From positions 496,001 through 560,000 of the forward strand of contig WOAB01000765.1 of the NCBI GenBank assembly GCA_027886185.1: a DNA stretch of 64,000 bases, given 5' to 3'. Origin of the DNA: Rheum nobile (taxonomy: Eukaryota > Streptophyta > Magnoliopsida > Caryophyllales > Polygonaceae). The position numbers were made by a program, and so were the translations under genes. The notes beneath the pieces are model-generated. The model searched no databases. It saw nothing but the letters and a program-made list of their open reading frames with translations, and was not told the origin of the DNA. Shown here piece after piece: positions 1-11,597 of the stretch (position 1 is its first letter; every line of letters starts with the position of its first letter).

Positions 1-900
1 CACAGTTCTTCCTTGAGCTCTTTAACACAAGGGATGGCTCAGCCGTGGGAAGGAGTTATATGACCTTCTTTGGAGCTTCCAACCTTGGGGCTTCTTTAGA
101 CATGGCATGAGCTTTTGTTGGAGCCTCTCTTATTGGTTGAGACTTTGTAGCTTGTAAAGGCTCGTTGAATAGACTCGGCTGGACCATTGACATTAGCTGC
201 TCTACTTGCTTTGCCTTAACCGGTCATGGAATCTCATCATAGGTAGCTAGGAATCTTGGTTGAACCCTTATTGGTTCACAACTTGGCTCTTGGCTTCTAG
301 GAGGCTGCGTTAACAAGGTAGAAGTGTTGCTCGAACTCCTAGGCCAACTCATAGTAGAAGATCTCCTTTGTTGTTGATGTTCATACACTTTGGTGACACG
401 TTGAATGACATCTTCTATGGGAGTTCCACTCTCAAGTCTATGCATCTAACAAAGTAAAGAAGGTCAGCGTTCAAACCATTAATAAATTTAGTAAGTATGT
501 ACCTTTCGGAGTGGTGAAGGCCAGAGATGAACACAAGTTGAATGAGCTCTTTATAGAACTCATTAGTTGTTTGATTGCCTTGCGTGAGATCCTCCAATCT
601 GGCTTGGACACGCTTACCATAATCTTGGGGGACAAATGAGCTTCTAAGAACAATTTTGAGGTCCTCCCAAGTGTTGATAGGTGGATATCCCAAAGAGGCA
701 CAATCTTCTTCATATTCAGCCCACCAAAGGTAAGCATTACCATCAAAATAGCTAGTGGCAAGAGCCACTCTTTGCCCATCGGTACATCCATAATGATTGA
801 ACACAAATTCAGTTTCCAACTCCCATGTCAAATACTCAATAAAATTGGAAGTACCATAAAAGGGTTGGAGAGTGAGCTTATCTCCAAGATGATGATCCAT
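1..900 (-). pseudogene. Ty3/gypsy gag remnant, cut by the window edge
   Basis: The minus strand encodes a retrotransposon Gag core. The 900-415 segment has the usual order of the Retrotrans_gag family: an aromatic WWAEYEE stretch, a TWEDLK stretch, then SFVPQDY and LTQGNQTTNEFYKE. Near 440 the frame shifts, and Gag-like sequence continues to about 224 (EDVIQRVTKVYEHQQQRR). In-frame stops follow at about 223 and about 60. Gag would form the virus-like particle of the element. The start codon at 898-900 follows a long leader that begins at the primer site 1835-1846, so this is the 5' end of a minus-strand element whose pol lies left of the window. It is non-functional as read. Confidence 0.8.
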
Positions 901-1834
901 GACAATGACCTTCTAAGAGACTTACTCGGGTCTAATCCAAACACAAGTTCAAGCAAGCAACAAACCTTATCAATGGAACGTAAGCATCCACGCAAGTGTC
1001 AAACAATACTTTGAATTTAAGCTTCAAAATTTTCAGATTGCAAGCTTCGAAAACAAGGTAGATTTAGGATCCTAAAAACAAACAAGCAAAACCACAAAAT
1101 TTCTTAGTTGAACCTAAGCGGTTACTAGTCAAAACCCAAGCCAAAATCACCACACAAGAAGCTACTAAACCTCCAGTTGTCCTTAGGTCCAAAACTTTAG
1201 GTAATTTTTGGGGAAAAAGCCTAGCTTGGTCTCTTTTTCTTTGGGGTCCGAATTTTTCTATGTTTCACCTCTTTTTCGTCTTATGCTTATCGTGGAATCC
1301 GAGTTTTTCTAAGCCCCAATTCTTTTCCTACCAAGTCAGAGTGTTGTGGCTTATGGAGAGTATAACAAGCTTTGCTTGTTTTTTTTTTCCATAATAGATG
1401 AGCAGCCGCAATAAACAACAAGAGTTCCACCTTCAACCCTTAAGTGTAGGACTTTTAGGACAAGTGGAGTCATTCCCGTATCTTATGCGGTTATGAGTTG
1501 AATTTAGCACCATCAAAACACATAAATTCAATCAAGAGATTATGCAAAAAAAAATTAGCAAACAAAATAAAAGAAGAGAGTTACTACGACAGATTTAAAT
1601 AAACTAGTTCAAGAGGCTTTATTTATTGCATGAAATGTTTACTCGACAGTTCAAGACTTCCAAAGCTTGTCTTTTACCTAGCACTCATCCAAAATTCTAA
1701 CAAAACTCAAGAACACATCCAAATTTTCATCCAAAAATTCAGAACTTGATAAACCGGGCACGGAAACTTTGAAGCTTGCAAAACCGATTCAAGATCCACT
1801 TAAATCAAAGTTTTAGGGCGACTAACCTTACGTA
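901..1834 (-). other. Leader between primer site and gag of the left-edge element
   Basis: About 930 bases separate the primer site from the gag start. I see no open frame of note. The stretch is AT-rich, with a T-run near 1379-1388 (an A-run on the coding strand). It is best read as the untranslated leader of the minus-strand element. Confidence 0.5.
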
Positions 1835-1846
1835 GCTCTGATACCA
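1835..1846 (-). other. Primer-binding site (initiator tRNA-Met)
   Basis: The minus strand reads TGGTATCAGAGC, the complement of the 3' end of plant initiator tRNA-Met used to prime minus-strand DNA synthesis. It lies two bases inside the LTR that begins at 1849. This fixes the element orientation as minus. Confidence 0.85.
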
Positions 1847-1848
1847 CA

Positions 1849-2640
1849 TGATAGATGGAAGGATCGTAAAGTCCACAATGCAAGGTGAAGCCCCCTAGAC
1901 CTCCAAGGAATCGACAACAAACTTCCAGAAATCTGTCCTGGATTCAACTGGCTCGTTCTCTGTGGTCCGGATTCGGAATTGGGTGATTTCAAAGCCCAGA
2001 GTTAGGTCCGGAAGTCTAGATGAGTTCCTCAAAATTAGAGCGTGAACGGATCGAGGAATCAAAAGTTATGCAGAATCTAATGAAGGGTCGCAGGCAGTTC
2101 AGCGAAGGAGGTGTTGATGATGACGGATCTGGTTTTGATGAAATGGATGATGGTGATGAATAGATCTGGATGTGGGGATTGATTTGTGATGGAGATCGAA
2201 GGGATAAGTATCCTAGACTCACGTGGATATTACGCACCGTAAACTAGTCGATCAAAAGCCCGATATTACACACGAGCAAAAGACTGAAATTTCTAGAAAA
2301 ATTCAAAGGAGATATCTCTGGTTTTTTTATTAAGCATTTTATGATTACAAAAGGCTCACGAATCACAAGGCCTACTTAAATAGGCATACAAAACTGGAGT
2401 TTAAAACTCTTGAACTAGACTAGTAAAAGCTTCCTCGGATTAGTGTCTTCTAGATGTAATAACTCTTAAATCGGAAGTCTTTTTTGAGCTTGTTCTTCTA
2501 GAACATGGTAGCTGGATGAGTTAAGTAGGCCTCCTCCAAAACTGGGCCCAAACACACGAGGGAATTGAAATTAAGTTCATGAGGAATGAAGGTAATGTCA
2601 CTCTGGCGCCGGTGCGAGTGTGTCACTGGCTTGGAGCACT
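1849..2640 (-). repeat. 5' LTR of the left-edge gypsy element (outer end uncertain)
   Basis: The LTR begins with TG at 1849, next to the primer site. A TATA-like box (TATTTAA, minus strand) sits at about 2374-2382, which leaves about 530 bases for R and U5. I could not see a matching second LTR or a target duplication, so the right limit of about 2640 is only approximate. No coding sequence is convincing inside it. Confidence 0.5.
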
Positions 2641-2644
2641 AGAA

Positions 2645-3377
2645 ACACCGAGCACCCTTCACATTTGCTCGGCACTCCTTGGGTCATATGGATTCTTTTG
2701 ATTCATAAATAATGATAGACAAGCTATGGCTCGAGCAAAGTTTCCATGATGGTGGAGAATGCCGAGAAGGAACATGAAAACCCTAGAAAGTACGCGCGTC
2801 CGAGAAGCCAGCTGGAGTTGGTTGAACATTTGACCATTTTCCTCGAACAACCTTGGTTGAAGGGCCTTCTTGGGTCCGGTGGAGCCTTGTGGCTCATTGG
2901 TTTGCAAGCCATGTAGTGGCGGGGTCGGTGGAGTCGGGGTTGGAGTAGTTTTGAGCACCACCGCCAAGAAAGGAGGCCCTAGAAGGAGCAAAACAACTTG
3001 AGGATCTTGGCCTTTTTGATCTTCAAGATTGACCCTAAGTAGTGTCACATCACAAAGGAGGGCCAAGGAATCCTCTAGGAAGAGGATTCTCGGCTTGGAT
3101 CTTGAGGTTTGAAAACAAGAACAAGTGTTTGAGTGTTTGAAATGATTCGAATGAAATGGGAAATGAAAGAGTTTTGATTGCTTGGGGTTGATCGATCTAA
3201 GTAGGAGCCTTGGGGAGGTATTCCTCTAACCCAAGGGATAAATCCACTTCTATGATCTTCAACTAAGTTACAAGGAGCTAACAAAAGGGTTTAAATACCA
3301 TGACATATCATCCAACAAAGAAGAAGCCTTTAATGGGCCTTAGTTGGTTGAAGCCCATATGAAAATGGCTCTTCACA
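2645..3377 (-). repeat. Putative 3' LTR of degenerate gypsy element H
   Basis: On the minus strand a polypurine-like CTTAAGGGG (3378-3386) is followed at once by TGTGAAGAGCC starting at 3377, a normal polypurine tract-LTR junction. A TATA-like TATTTAA box lies at 3291-3297, about 80 bases inside. The pol tail of element H ends just upstream (3549-4049), as expected for a 3' LTR. The far end could not be located and 2645 is approximate. A 135-codon frame at 2659-3066 falls in this interval, but I recognise nothing in it. Confidence 0.45.
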
Positions 3378-3548
3378 CCCCTTAAGGCAAGACTAAACTC
3401 ATGAAAGTAAATGACTATAAGGAAATAAATAAAATCATTGAGAGGCTTGGATAGATGTGGCCACTAGGCCAGGCATGAGTCGCGTGCGCCTATGGGTGTC
3501 TTGGCAGCAAGGGCACACTGAGTGTCATGGGCCTTGGTCGTGGCCAAG

Positions 3549-4049
3549 TTATGGCCTTGATGAGTGCTTCAGCCATCCCTCAATATGGAGGCGAGGTGCC
3601 CATGGCTCGTCGGTATCGTTGATAGAGGACAAGGGGGGTTGGAACCCATCATTCTCCCCTTCTTGAGATAGAATTGTCCTCGATTCGTCATTGGGAACCG
3701 GGAGCATATAAGGGACGAAGAGGACGGCCAATATGAGAGCGGGGTGTGCGTCGTAGTCCTCAGGAAGCTCTACCTCATAAGCATGGGCGGCGAACCACTT
3801 GGGCACTTTGAAGGGGCCGTGGCTGCATGGGCGGGGCTTGGAGCAGCGTCGGGCTGAAAACTTTGCCAAAGGTGGGATCATCTCCTCGGGAAACTTGACC
3901 ATATAAGCATCATCAGCGAGCCACTTGCTCACTTGGAAGGCGTCATGGCCGTATGGGCGAGACTTGGAGCGGCGCCATGCTGGAATCGGTGCAAACGGTG
4001 GGAGCATGTTCGCCAATATCCTAGGACAAGCAAAGGGAAGGTCAGCCAA
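3549..4049 (-). pseudogene. Degenerate gypsy pol C-terminal tail (element H)
   Basis: This frame contains AHAYEVELPEDYDAHPALI and RTILSQEGENDG. They match the segment after the integrase core in plant gypsy polyproteins, where an AY-v-LP-d phrase leads into an acidic tail ending near a SQEGENDG motif. It overlaps the end of the larger frame 3929-5821 in another phase, so at least one frameshift separates the core from this tail. An internal near-duplicate (residues about 35-65 and 66-95, each with a SKPRP/SKSRP phrase) suggests a small tandem duplication. It is not functional. Confidence 0.6.
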
Positions 4050-5821
4050 GGGTGCGGTGGGGCCCTAAGGATGGCTGTAAGCAAGGCATCAGGGTGGGGG
4101 TGACTACTAGTGTCAAAGATATTGCTCTTCCCAAATTTCAGACACAAAATCTTCCAAAAATGACCCACAAAGCTAGGATCCCAAGTCAACACAATAGCAC
4201 GAGGGATTCCATGTAAGAGTACCCCGGGGTCAAAGGTAAGGGTATCTAGCGCGGGTGCAAGGTGTGTAGTGTCACAAGGAATGCCATGATCCATCCTAGG
4301 GAGGTGGTCGCCTAACACGCAAATGGAATCCATCCCCTTCTTAAGCGTAGACAATCCGGTTAGAAAGACCATGGCTAGGTCTTCCCAAGGGGTGGGTGGG
4401 AGAGATATGGTTGTGTAAGGATCGGGAGGGTGGGGCCTAAGCAAGAACGGGGCAAGTGTAGGCCAAAAGACATAATCCTCAAATGTTGCCATGTGTGTTG
4501 TGTTCCCAAACTCTCTACAGGTCTCATTGGCATCCTTAATCAACAAGTTCCTAAAGGAGGCGCTAAGGACACAATGCTCACCCGCTCGGATAAGAAAACC
4601 GTCATCCCAATAATATCCCGCAAGGTCATCCAAAGTGGCATACTCGACTAGGGTGGGGCTAGAGGGGTGGTCATGAGCATGTAAAGATAAAGTAAGGGAA
4701 AACTCCAAAATGTGATCATGACAAAGAGAATGAAGCACATACCTCCTAGACAAGATGTCGGCAATCTTGTCATTGCTCTTTGTGTGCTTGACACCAAACG
4801 GCCAAGTCTCCATAAGCTCCATCCCATGCACATGGCGTCGGCCAATGTGGGCGTCGATCTTCAAGTGGACAAGAGCTTCATAATGAGCGTGGAGGGAGAG
4901 CTCTGTGGGTGGTGAAGTAATGAGGCACCAACCTCCTTGGTAATGGGGTAATGGTAAGGCCCCGAGTGGTAACAATGGCGCCGGACAAGGCGGTAACAAG
5001 GCGTAGCCTCCATGGGGATGGGTCGATGGGGAAGCTCTAATAGGCGACAAGGGACCCTCGCGGCGATGGGTGGCGGCCAGCCAAGTGCGCAACAAGGCAC
5101 CGCTCTCCTCCAGCGGCGCGACAATGGGGCGCCAGCCTACTTGGGGGTGGGGCAATGAGAAGGCACGACTGGGCGACAAGGGCACCGGCCAAGGTGGCAA
5201 CGCGGATCCGCTCTCCTTGGTGATGATGCAAGAGTGAGACAATGGAGCGGCGCCATGAAGCAACACGGGCGCTGGCCAAGTCGATGACAAGGCGCCGTCA
5301 TCCTTTGGTGGCACGACAATAGGGCGGCAGCCTCCATGTGTGTGGGGCAACAGAGTGGCGTCAAGAGGCAACATGGGCGCCGACCAAGGCGGGAGCAAGG
5401 CGCCGTCCTTCTTCAGTGGTGCCAAAATGGGGCGCCGGCCTCCTTGAGGGTGGGGCAATAGGGAGGCGCCAAGAGGCGACACGGGACCGCTTGCGGCGAT
5501 GGACAGCGGCCAGCCGCCCTCCTTGGTGGTGAGGTAGGGGTGTGACACCAAGGGGGAGGTGGGTGACGCTCCTGTTGTGAGCGCATCAGGCGGTGGTGAA
5601 GAATCGAAGGCCGCTAGGTGGGTCTTGGCGACGCGTGCCGCCTCGATTGCGGTTTCGGGTTGCCGATCACTAGGCATATGCTCGACGTGGTCTGGCGAAC
5701 GCCGGCCCGGTGGCGGCCGAGCGTCAAGATGCTCGCTGGGCTCCACACGTGCCGATGCCCCAAGGTGATGGTGGGTTGCCGGGCCATGGGAGAAAGCGAG
5801 AATAGGCGACAAGGGTGCCAA
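3929..5821 (-). pseudogene. Chimeric frame of element H: proline-rich repeats joined to RNase H end and dead integrase
   Basis: Residues about 88-305 are proline-rich tandem units (see the repeat entry). Residues about 310-362 resemble the end of a retroelement RNase H (the phrase DKIADILSRRY). Residues about 405-580 resemble integrase, with PWEDLAMVFLTGL, DSICVLGDHLPRMDH, and HGIPRAIVLTWD followed by FVGHFW. In active integrases of this type the first and second catalytic aspartates lie in the AMDF- and SDRD-like phrases. Here they read AMVF and LTWD, so both appear lost. Protease and reverse transcriptase are absent, implying a large internal deletion between gag and RNase H. The frame is open at its 5' end (5821) and continues across element A into 16756-17422. 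Confidence 0.65.
4907..5560 (-). repeat. Proline-rich coding tandem repeats in element H
   Basis: The translated minus strand shows about six or seven imperfect copies of a unit of roughly 25-35 residues. Each has a phrase like PLGASLLPHPQGG, then RPI-APLK, then GALLPPW-AP. The same GC-rich phrases recur in the DNA about every 100 bases (gccaccaagg, ggcgccggcc, caataggg). A related single unit (SPLVLHPCLATKEGG) lies at about 16770-16815, on the other side of element A. Confidence 0.7.
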
Positions 5822-5823
5822 CC
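5819..5823. other. Target-site duplication CAACC, left copy (element A)
   Basis: CAACC immediately precedes the LTR start TGTAACACC at 5824. The same five bases follow the other end of the element at 16751-16755. Five bases is the usual Ty3/gypsy duplication length. Confidence 0.9.
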
Positions 5824-8130
5824 TGTAACACCCCCAAATATATACTTGAAAGCATTACCGCCAGTGACCTCGGATTCCACATTCGAAGCCACCCAAGGCT
5901 TAACCAATTTATACAAGTCATAAAACGACATTCATAATATGAAATATCATGACATTCATTTAAATCAACGTCTCGGAATTACATCCAGAATTCCAAATAC
6001 AACCAAAATACAGAACTATAGAGTAGTCTTAGTACATAATATATTTTGATACAGCGAAAGTCTTTTAAATAAAGGACACAAGTGTCTTGATCGAGCGATC
6101 ACACGCCTAGGATCTCAACCTGATAAAACTCTTTAAAATTCCATCTGCCTTCCTCGTCGTTTCTAGCCTTCATGGAACGTAAGTTTATCTGATGTGTCGT
6201 ATGAGACGGATGACACCAGCCAACCATGCAAGGGAAATTAACCGGTTGGTTAGCCTAATGAAAGACTATGCAAGGGTCAAACAGAAAGGTTCTAAGTAGT
6301 CGTATTAGGTTAGACCCATCGCTTCTCGATTGAAAGTCGATGACGATAGTCAACCTCAACACTTCTACAGAAATATACGAAACAGAATGATCGAAAGAAG
6401 ACTCTAAAAGATTGAGTCTTATAGAAACTTATGAAGAGAAGACTCCAACGAATTGAGTCTTATCGAAAATCATGACAAATGTTTGGGAACATTATAATTT
6501 CACACAAGAGTTTAAAAGTGACTTTACTATTTGGGTCCACAACCAACCTCACCGCATAATGCGAATTCAGATTAGGAAGGTGGACTTACTCTAATCGAAG
6601 CCCAGACGAGTTTCCACGTTGTACTTCTCGCCCGATGTTCATTAATTATGTGCATAGCGGAACTTATCTTATTTAATTCCAAAACGTATATTCACGTCAT
6701 AAGCTTTTATCATATAAATATATCATCTCGATACGAGAGATATCTTGTGAGCGTATCCCGAAAGGTTTGACGCCAGCTAAGCGCACCTCCCCTATATTCG
6801 GATAGGGGATAGTCATGACCAGAGAAAGGTGTTAGGGCTTGGACATCCTATCCACCATGGTTATAAAGAAACAACTAGACCTCACAAGGTATATAGCGTT
6901 CCTACGAATACTCGTGCTAACTATACTTCAAGTTTGCATAAAATCCACAACAATACCATCACGGTAATAACAGATATAATAGCGTTGTTTCTAGCAATAT
7001 ATACAACCTATTATAATATTCATTTTAATCGTATCATTTATAAAATCTGTTCCCAATGAAAATAGTAATTCATCCCAATTTAATTAACAATTAAACAATT
7101 CATAATTAATAGAAATATGGAATGATAAGCAAGAGCGAACCACCACTTGCCTCGGATTAGACGAACTCTTGACGAATCTCAAAGACAACGGGTTTCCGGG
7201 TCCGAAACGGGACAAAACTCGGGTTACAATTTCCTACGGAATGACCCATAACGAAACCCTAAGTTAGATTCGATAATAAAATATACGAATCTAAAGAAAG
7301 ATGAACGAGAACGAAGGAACGAAGTCTCGATCGAGACCACAAAGCCCAAAACCACATCGCGAATGCCCAGGCACACCGCGGGTGCGGCGGCCCTGCCGCG
7401 GGTGCGGGTACGGCCGCGGGTGCGGTGGCTCTACCGCGGGTGCGGTCACGATACAGCGGCGATACGATGAAGATGAAATCTTACCGGGATCGACGCGATG
7501 GGGTTTGATTTGGATGGGGGTCGACTTCCAGACTCCTTGGACCACCAAACACCACCTTGAGAGCACCTCCTCCTCCTATGGTAGCTCCGGCGACAACTCC
7601 GGCGAAACCTTGAACTTTCCGGCGACAATGGAAACAAGAGAGGGATTTGAGAGAGAGATTGAGATGCCTTCCAAGCCTCCAGGTCTCCTCCTTTTATAGG
7701 CCAAGCAAGCACCTCCCCAAACCGCCTCACCGCCTCAACTCCGACCAGATGGGACAAGCAGCTCAGGCGACACGACGACCGAAGTCCGGCAAAGCAGAAA
7801 AGGTATGATGACAGTGCGTGTGCGGTGGGTCTGACCGTGGGGTGCGGTGGAGGCCAATTCTGACCGCGGGTGCGGTGGAGGCCAATTTTGTGCCTTTTTG
7901 TCCGGGAAAAGTATGGGCTTGGGTATTTAACCCCGGGTTAAATATATTTGTATCCGAACAAATATTATAAGCCCCAAAAATACGTCGAATGTATTTTATT
8001 CCACTCAGGAAATTATTATAGAGATCAAGCATTTTACAGAATGTATGAACTTCTCTGAAAATAATCTGACTACAGTACGAGAGTTTGGAAAATTACCAAA
8101 ATACTCTTTACTAAAATGAGGGGTATTACA
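5824..8130 (-). repeat. 3' LTR of element A
   Basis: The LTR runs from TGTAACACCCCC at 5824 to GGGGTATTACA ending at 8130, 2,307 bases. It matches 14311-16750 and 25040-27295 along its length. It contains a GC-rich block of CCGCGGGTGCGG units at about 7375-7450, and more such units near 7830-7880. The small ORFs predicted inside it are not protein genes. Confidence 0.92.
7691..7700 (-). promoter_or_regulatory. TATA box in the 3' LTR of A
   Basis: The minus strand reads CCTATAAAAG. The motif is conserved in the other two LTR copies (about 16312-16321 and 26875-26883), which supports it as the LTR promoter core. Confidence 0.6.
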
Positions 8131-8150
8131 TCACATCCCCCTTAAAAGAA
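8131..8150 (-). other. Polypurine tract of element A
   Basis: On the minus strand CTTTTAAGGGGGATGTGA directly precedes the LTR start TGTAATACCCC. This is where plus-strand DNA synthesis would begin. A near copy, CCTTTTTAAGGGGG, lies at about 8208-8221. Confidence 0.7.
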
Positions 8151-8237
8151 GTTTCGACCCCGAAACTTGGCCGAATAAACCAAAAAAAAAGCGAGGCGTT
8201 ACAACACTACCCCCTTAAAAAGGTTTCGACCGCGAAA

Positions 8238-9764
8238 CTAGGCCGAAAACAGCTCGGGAAAGCGTCTAAGCATATCCTCCTCAGTCTCCCAGGTTTCCCA
8301 AGTAAACTCTTCAGTTCCTGACTTGGACCACAAAATCCGTACCAATGGTACCACTTTGTTCCGTAACTGCTTCTCACGGCATTCGAGAATACGCAGAGGT
8401 ATCTGCTCGTAGGTACCATTTGTTTGAATTTCGATGTCTTCATAACTCAGCACATGAGACTCATCTGACACGTACTTCCTCAACAAGGATACGTGGAACA
8501 CATTATGCACTGGATGCGCCGATGGCGGCAATGCCAAACGATACGCTAAAGACCCCACTCTCACAAGGATCTCAAATGGTCCCACGTAGCGAGGGTTAAG
8601 CTTCCCACGCTTGCCGAATCTAAACACACCCTTGGATGGCGACACTTTGACAAACACTTTGTCACCAACCTCAAACTCAACATTCATGCGCTTCAGATTT
8701 GCATAAGACTTTTGTCGACTCTGAGCGGTCAACATCCTCTGTCTTATCAAAGCAATGTCCGAGGCAGTCCTTTCGACTAATTCCGGTCCAAGCAGAACCT
8801 TGTCGGCATTCTCATCCCAACAAATTGGAGATCTGTACCTTCGACCGTACAAAGCCTCGAATGGAGCCATCTTGATGGTAGCATGCCAACTGTTATTGTA
8901 TGTGAACTCAATCAGACTCAGGCTGTTCTTCCAGCTAGTCGGACGATCGAGTACACAAGCTCTTAGCATATCTTCCAAGGTTTGGATGGTTCTCTCAGAC
9001 TGTCCATCTGTCAGAGGATGAAACGCAGTACTGAACCTCAACTCGGTTCCCATGGCCTTGTGGAGTTCTTTCCAGAATCTTGACATGAATCGGCCATCAC
9101 GATCCGATACAATGGTCTTTGAAGTACCATGCAAACGGACAATCTCGTATAGGAACACTTCTGATAGCTTCTGGGTTCCCCATGTTGACTTGATAGCCAC
9201 GAAGTGAACACTCTTCGTGAGCCTGTCAATGATTACCCATATAGCATCATTTTGACTTTGAGTCTTTGGCAGCCCCGTAACGAAATCCATAGCAATGTCC
9301 TCCCATTTCCATTCTGGCACTAGAAGAGGTCGCAACTCACCACCTGGTCTACGGTGTTCTATCTTGACCTTCTGACAAGTCAAGCATTTTGCCACAAACC
9401 CTGCTACATCCCACTTCATGTTGGGCTACCAGAATTTCTTCCTGAGGTCCTTGTACATCTTGCTAGAGCCTGGATGTATAGAATAGGCTGACGAATGGGC
9501 CTCCTTCATCACCAAATGGCGAAGGCCATCAACGTCAGGCACACAGATCCGATCTTGAAACCAGAGTGATCCATCTTCCTGAATCACGAAACCGGGAGCT
9601 TTCCCGTTCATCACTTCGCTGCTTAGCTTCACCATAACTACATCATCAACCTGCTTCTCCCTGATCTGATCAAGTAGCGTAGCCTGAATTTCAAGCATAC
9701 TCAGGTATCCTCGACGCTGATCGTACAAGACTTCAATCTTGCACAACCCTTGGTTCAACTTGGT
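8238..9764 (-). pseudogene. Integrase region with chromodomain-like tail (element A)
   Basis: The integrase inserts the cDNA into the chromosome. The 9758-9426 segment carries the zinc-binding start (HSSAYSIHPGSSKMYKDLR) and, after a stop at 9426-9428 (a TGG Trp codon now TAG), 9419-8238 continues in the same frame. CLTCQK completes the H2C2 finger. The three catalytic acidic residues are all present: AMDFVTGLP, IVSDRDGRF, and the glutamate in DGQSERTIQTLED. The tail ends in ETEEDMLRRFPELF, typical of Tekay/Del elements, whose divergent chromodomain is thought to guide insertion into heterochromatin. The final stop is at 8238-8240. The TAG breaks it, but the catalytic core reads cleanly. Confidence 0.85.
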
Positions 9765-10955
9765 CTAAGCAATGAGTAGAGCTACTACAGTCTTGTGCGG
9801 TGTTTTCCGGCTCAATGCATCGGCTATTACATTAGCCTTGCCTGGATGATACATCAACTCGATGTCGTAGTCTTTGAGTAGCTCTAACCAGCGAGGTTGT
9901 CTCATATTCAGCTCCTTCTGAGTGAACACGTACTTGAGACTCTTGTGATCAGTGAAGACTTGGCACCTCACACCATAGAGATAGTGCCTCCAAATCTTCA
10001 GCGCAAAAACAACGACTGCTAGTTCCAGATCATGCGTCGGATAGTTTGCTTCATAAGTCTTCAACTGTCGGGATGCGTATGCAATAACTTTGCATTTCTA
10101 CATCAATACGCATCCTAACCCATGCTTCGAAGCATCACTATAGACTACAAAACCATCATTTCCTTCTGGTAGCGCTAACACTGGTGCGGAGGTCAGACAC
10201 TGTTTCAGCTTCTGAAAACTGGCCTCGCATTTGTCATCCCAGACAAACTTCTTGTGGACTTTGCGGAGTAAACTGGTCATAGGTAGAGCGATCTTAGAAA
10301 ATCCCTCCATGAACCGTCTGTAATATCCAGCAAGTCCTAAGAAAGCCACTTCTTTCACGTTCTGAGGCTGCTTCCAATTGGCTACCGCTTCAATATTCTG
10401 GGGATCCACCATAACCCCATTCTCATTGATTATATGGCCTAAGAAAGCCACTTCTTTGATCCAAAAGTCACACTTAGACAACTTCGCGTACAACTGATTT
10501 TGTCTAAGGACTGACAAAGCGATCCGAAGATGTTTCTCGTGAGCTTCCTCACTCGGGGAATAGATCAAAATATCGTCGATGAAGACCACCATGAACTTGT
10601 CCAGATATTGGTGGAAACATCGATGCATCAGGTCCATCAAGACCGCTGGAGCATTGGTAAGTCCAAATGGCATGACTATAAACTCGTAGTGACCATATCT
10701 CGTCCGGAATGCAGTCCTCAGAATATCTTCCTCACGAATCCTGAGCTGATGGTAACCAGATCTCAGATCGATTTTGGAAAAGACTTTGGCTCCCTGTAGT
10801 TGATCCAACAGATCATCAATCCTTGGCAATGGATACTTGTTCTTGATCGTGACTTTATTCAACTCTCGATAGTCGATACAAAGTCGAAACGATCCATCCT
10901 TCTTCTTGACGAACAAAACCGGAGCGCCCCAAGGTGATACGCTCGGCCTTATATA
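9765..10955 (-). pseudogene. Reverse transcriptase-RNase H region (element A)
   Basis: 10916-10098 holds the RT: KKDGSFRLCIDYRELN, the fingers and palm phrase FSKIDLRSGYHQ, and the catalytic FIDDILIYS box. RNase H starts at VVYSDASKHGLG and continues to VIADALSRK at about 9800. Three in-frame stops lie in or around this block: TGA at 10956-10958 just before it, TAG at 10098-10100 (CAG in copy B), and TAG at 9765-9767 (CAG in copy B). The frame is otherwise continuous, so these are point nonsense mutations, not frameshifts. The product would copy the element RNA into DNA in the particle. Confidence 0.85.
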
Positions 10956-11597
10956 TCATTTCTCAAGAAGGTCCTCGAGTTGCTTCTTCAACTCTTGCAT
11001 CTCAGCAGGAGCTATCCGGTACGGTGCCTTAGAGATTGGCACGGTACCAGGCTCGAGATCAATGGTAAACTCTATATCACGGTACGGGGGTAAACCAGGA
11101 ATCTCCTCCGAAAAGACATTCGGGAACTCGCAGATGACCGGAATATCAGGAACTGAAGGTTCATCTTTCTTGGGCTTGTCCAGATAGCACAGGTACCCGA
11201 CACAACCTTGTCGAAGTAGCTTAAACGCAGCCATCTCATTGATGAGCCTGCCGTTATCAGCGTCATTCCGACCCTTGAACTTGCATACAAACTGGCCCCC
11301 AGATGACACTGTCACAGTCCTTGAGCTGAAATCAATTACCGCCCCATGACGCGTCAGCCAATCCATACCGAGAATAATGTCGTATGAAGCCATGGCTATA
11401 CAGATCAAATCTGCTTCAAACTTCTTACCCTGGATGGTAATCGGAAATTCTGACAGACGCTTGGTTCCAACCAAATGTTCACCATTAGGAAGATTTACTA
11501 TAAAAGGTTCACAAGCCTCGTTGCATACTAAGCCTAGCTTATTGACACAACTTTCCGAGATGAAAGAATGAGTAGCACCCGAATCAAAAGCATACAC
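10956..11597 (-). pseudogene. Aspartic protease and linker to RT (element A)
   Basis: The protease that would cut the Gag-Pol precursor shows the active-site phrase FDSGATHSFIS, the second conserved block IILGMDWL and the flap-side region between them. The following linker (IPGLPPYRDIEFTIDLEPG) leads into RT. The segment ends at a TGA (10956-10958) where copy B has a glycine codon. At the upstream end it is out of frame with gag: copy A lacks one base at about 11586-11592 compared with B. Confidence 0.85.

Noticed and set aside
1835..1846. A tRNA gene at the TGGTATCAGAGC sites
   Set aside because: Only the 3' complement of initiator tRNA-Met is present, at LTR edges; no cloverleaf surrounds it.
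2659..3066. 135-codon minus-strand ORF as a gene
   Set aside because: No known motif. It lies in a putative LTR and is Pro/Leu-rich low-complexity sequence.
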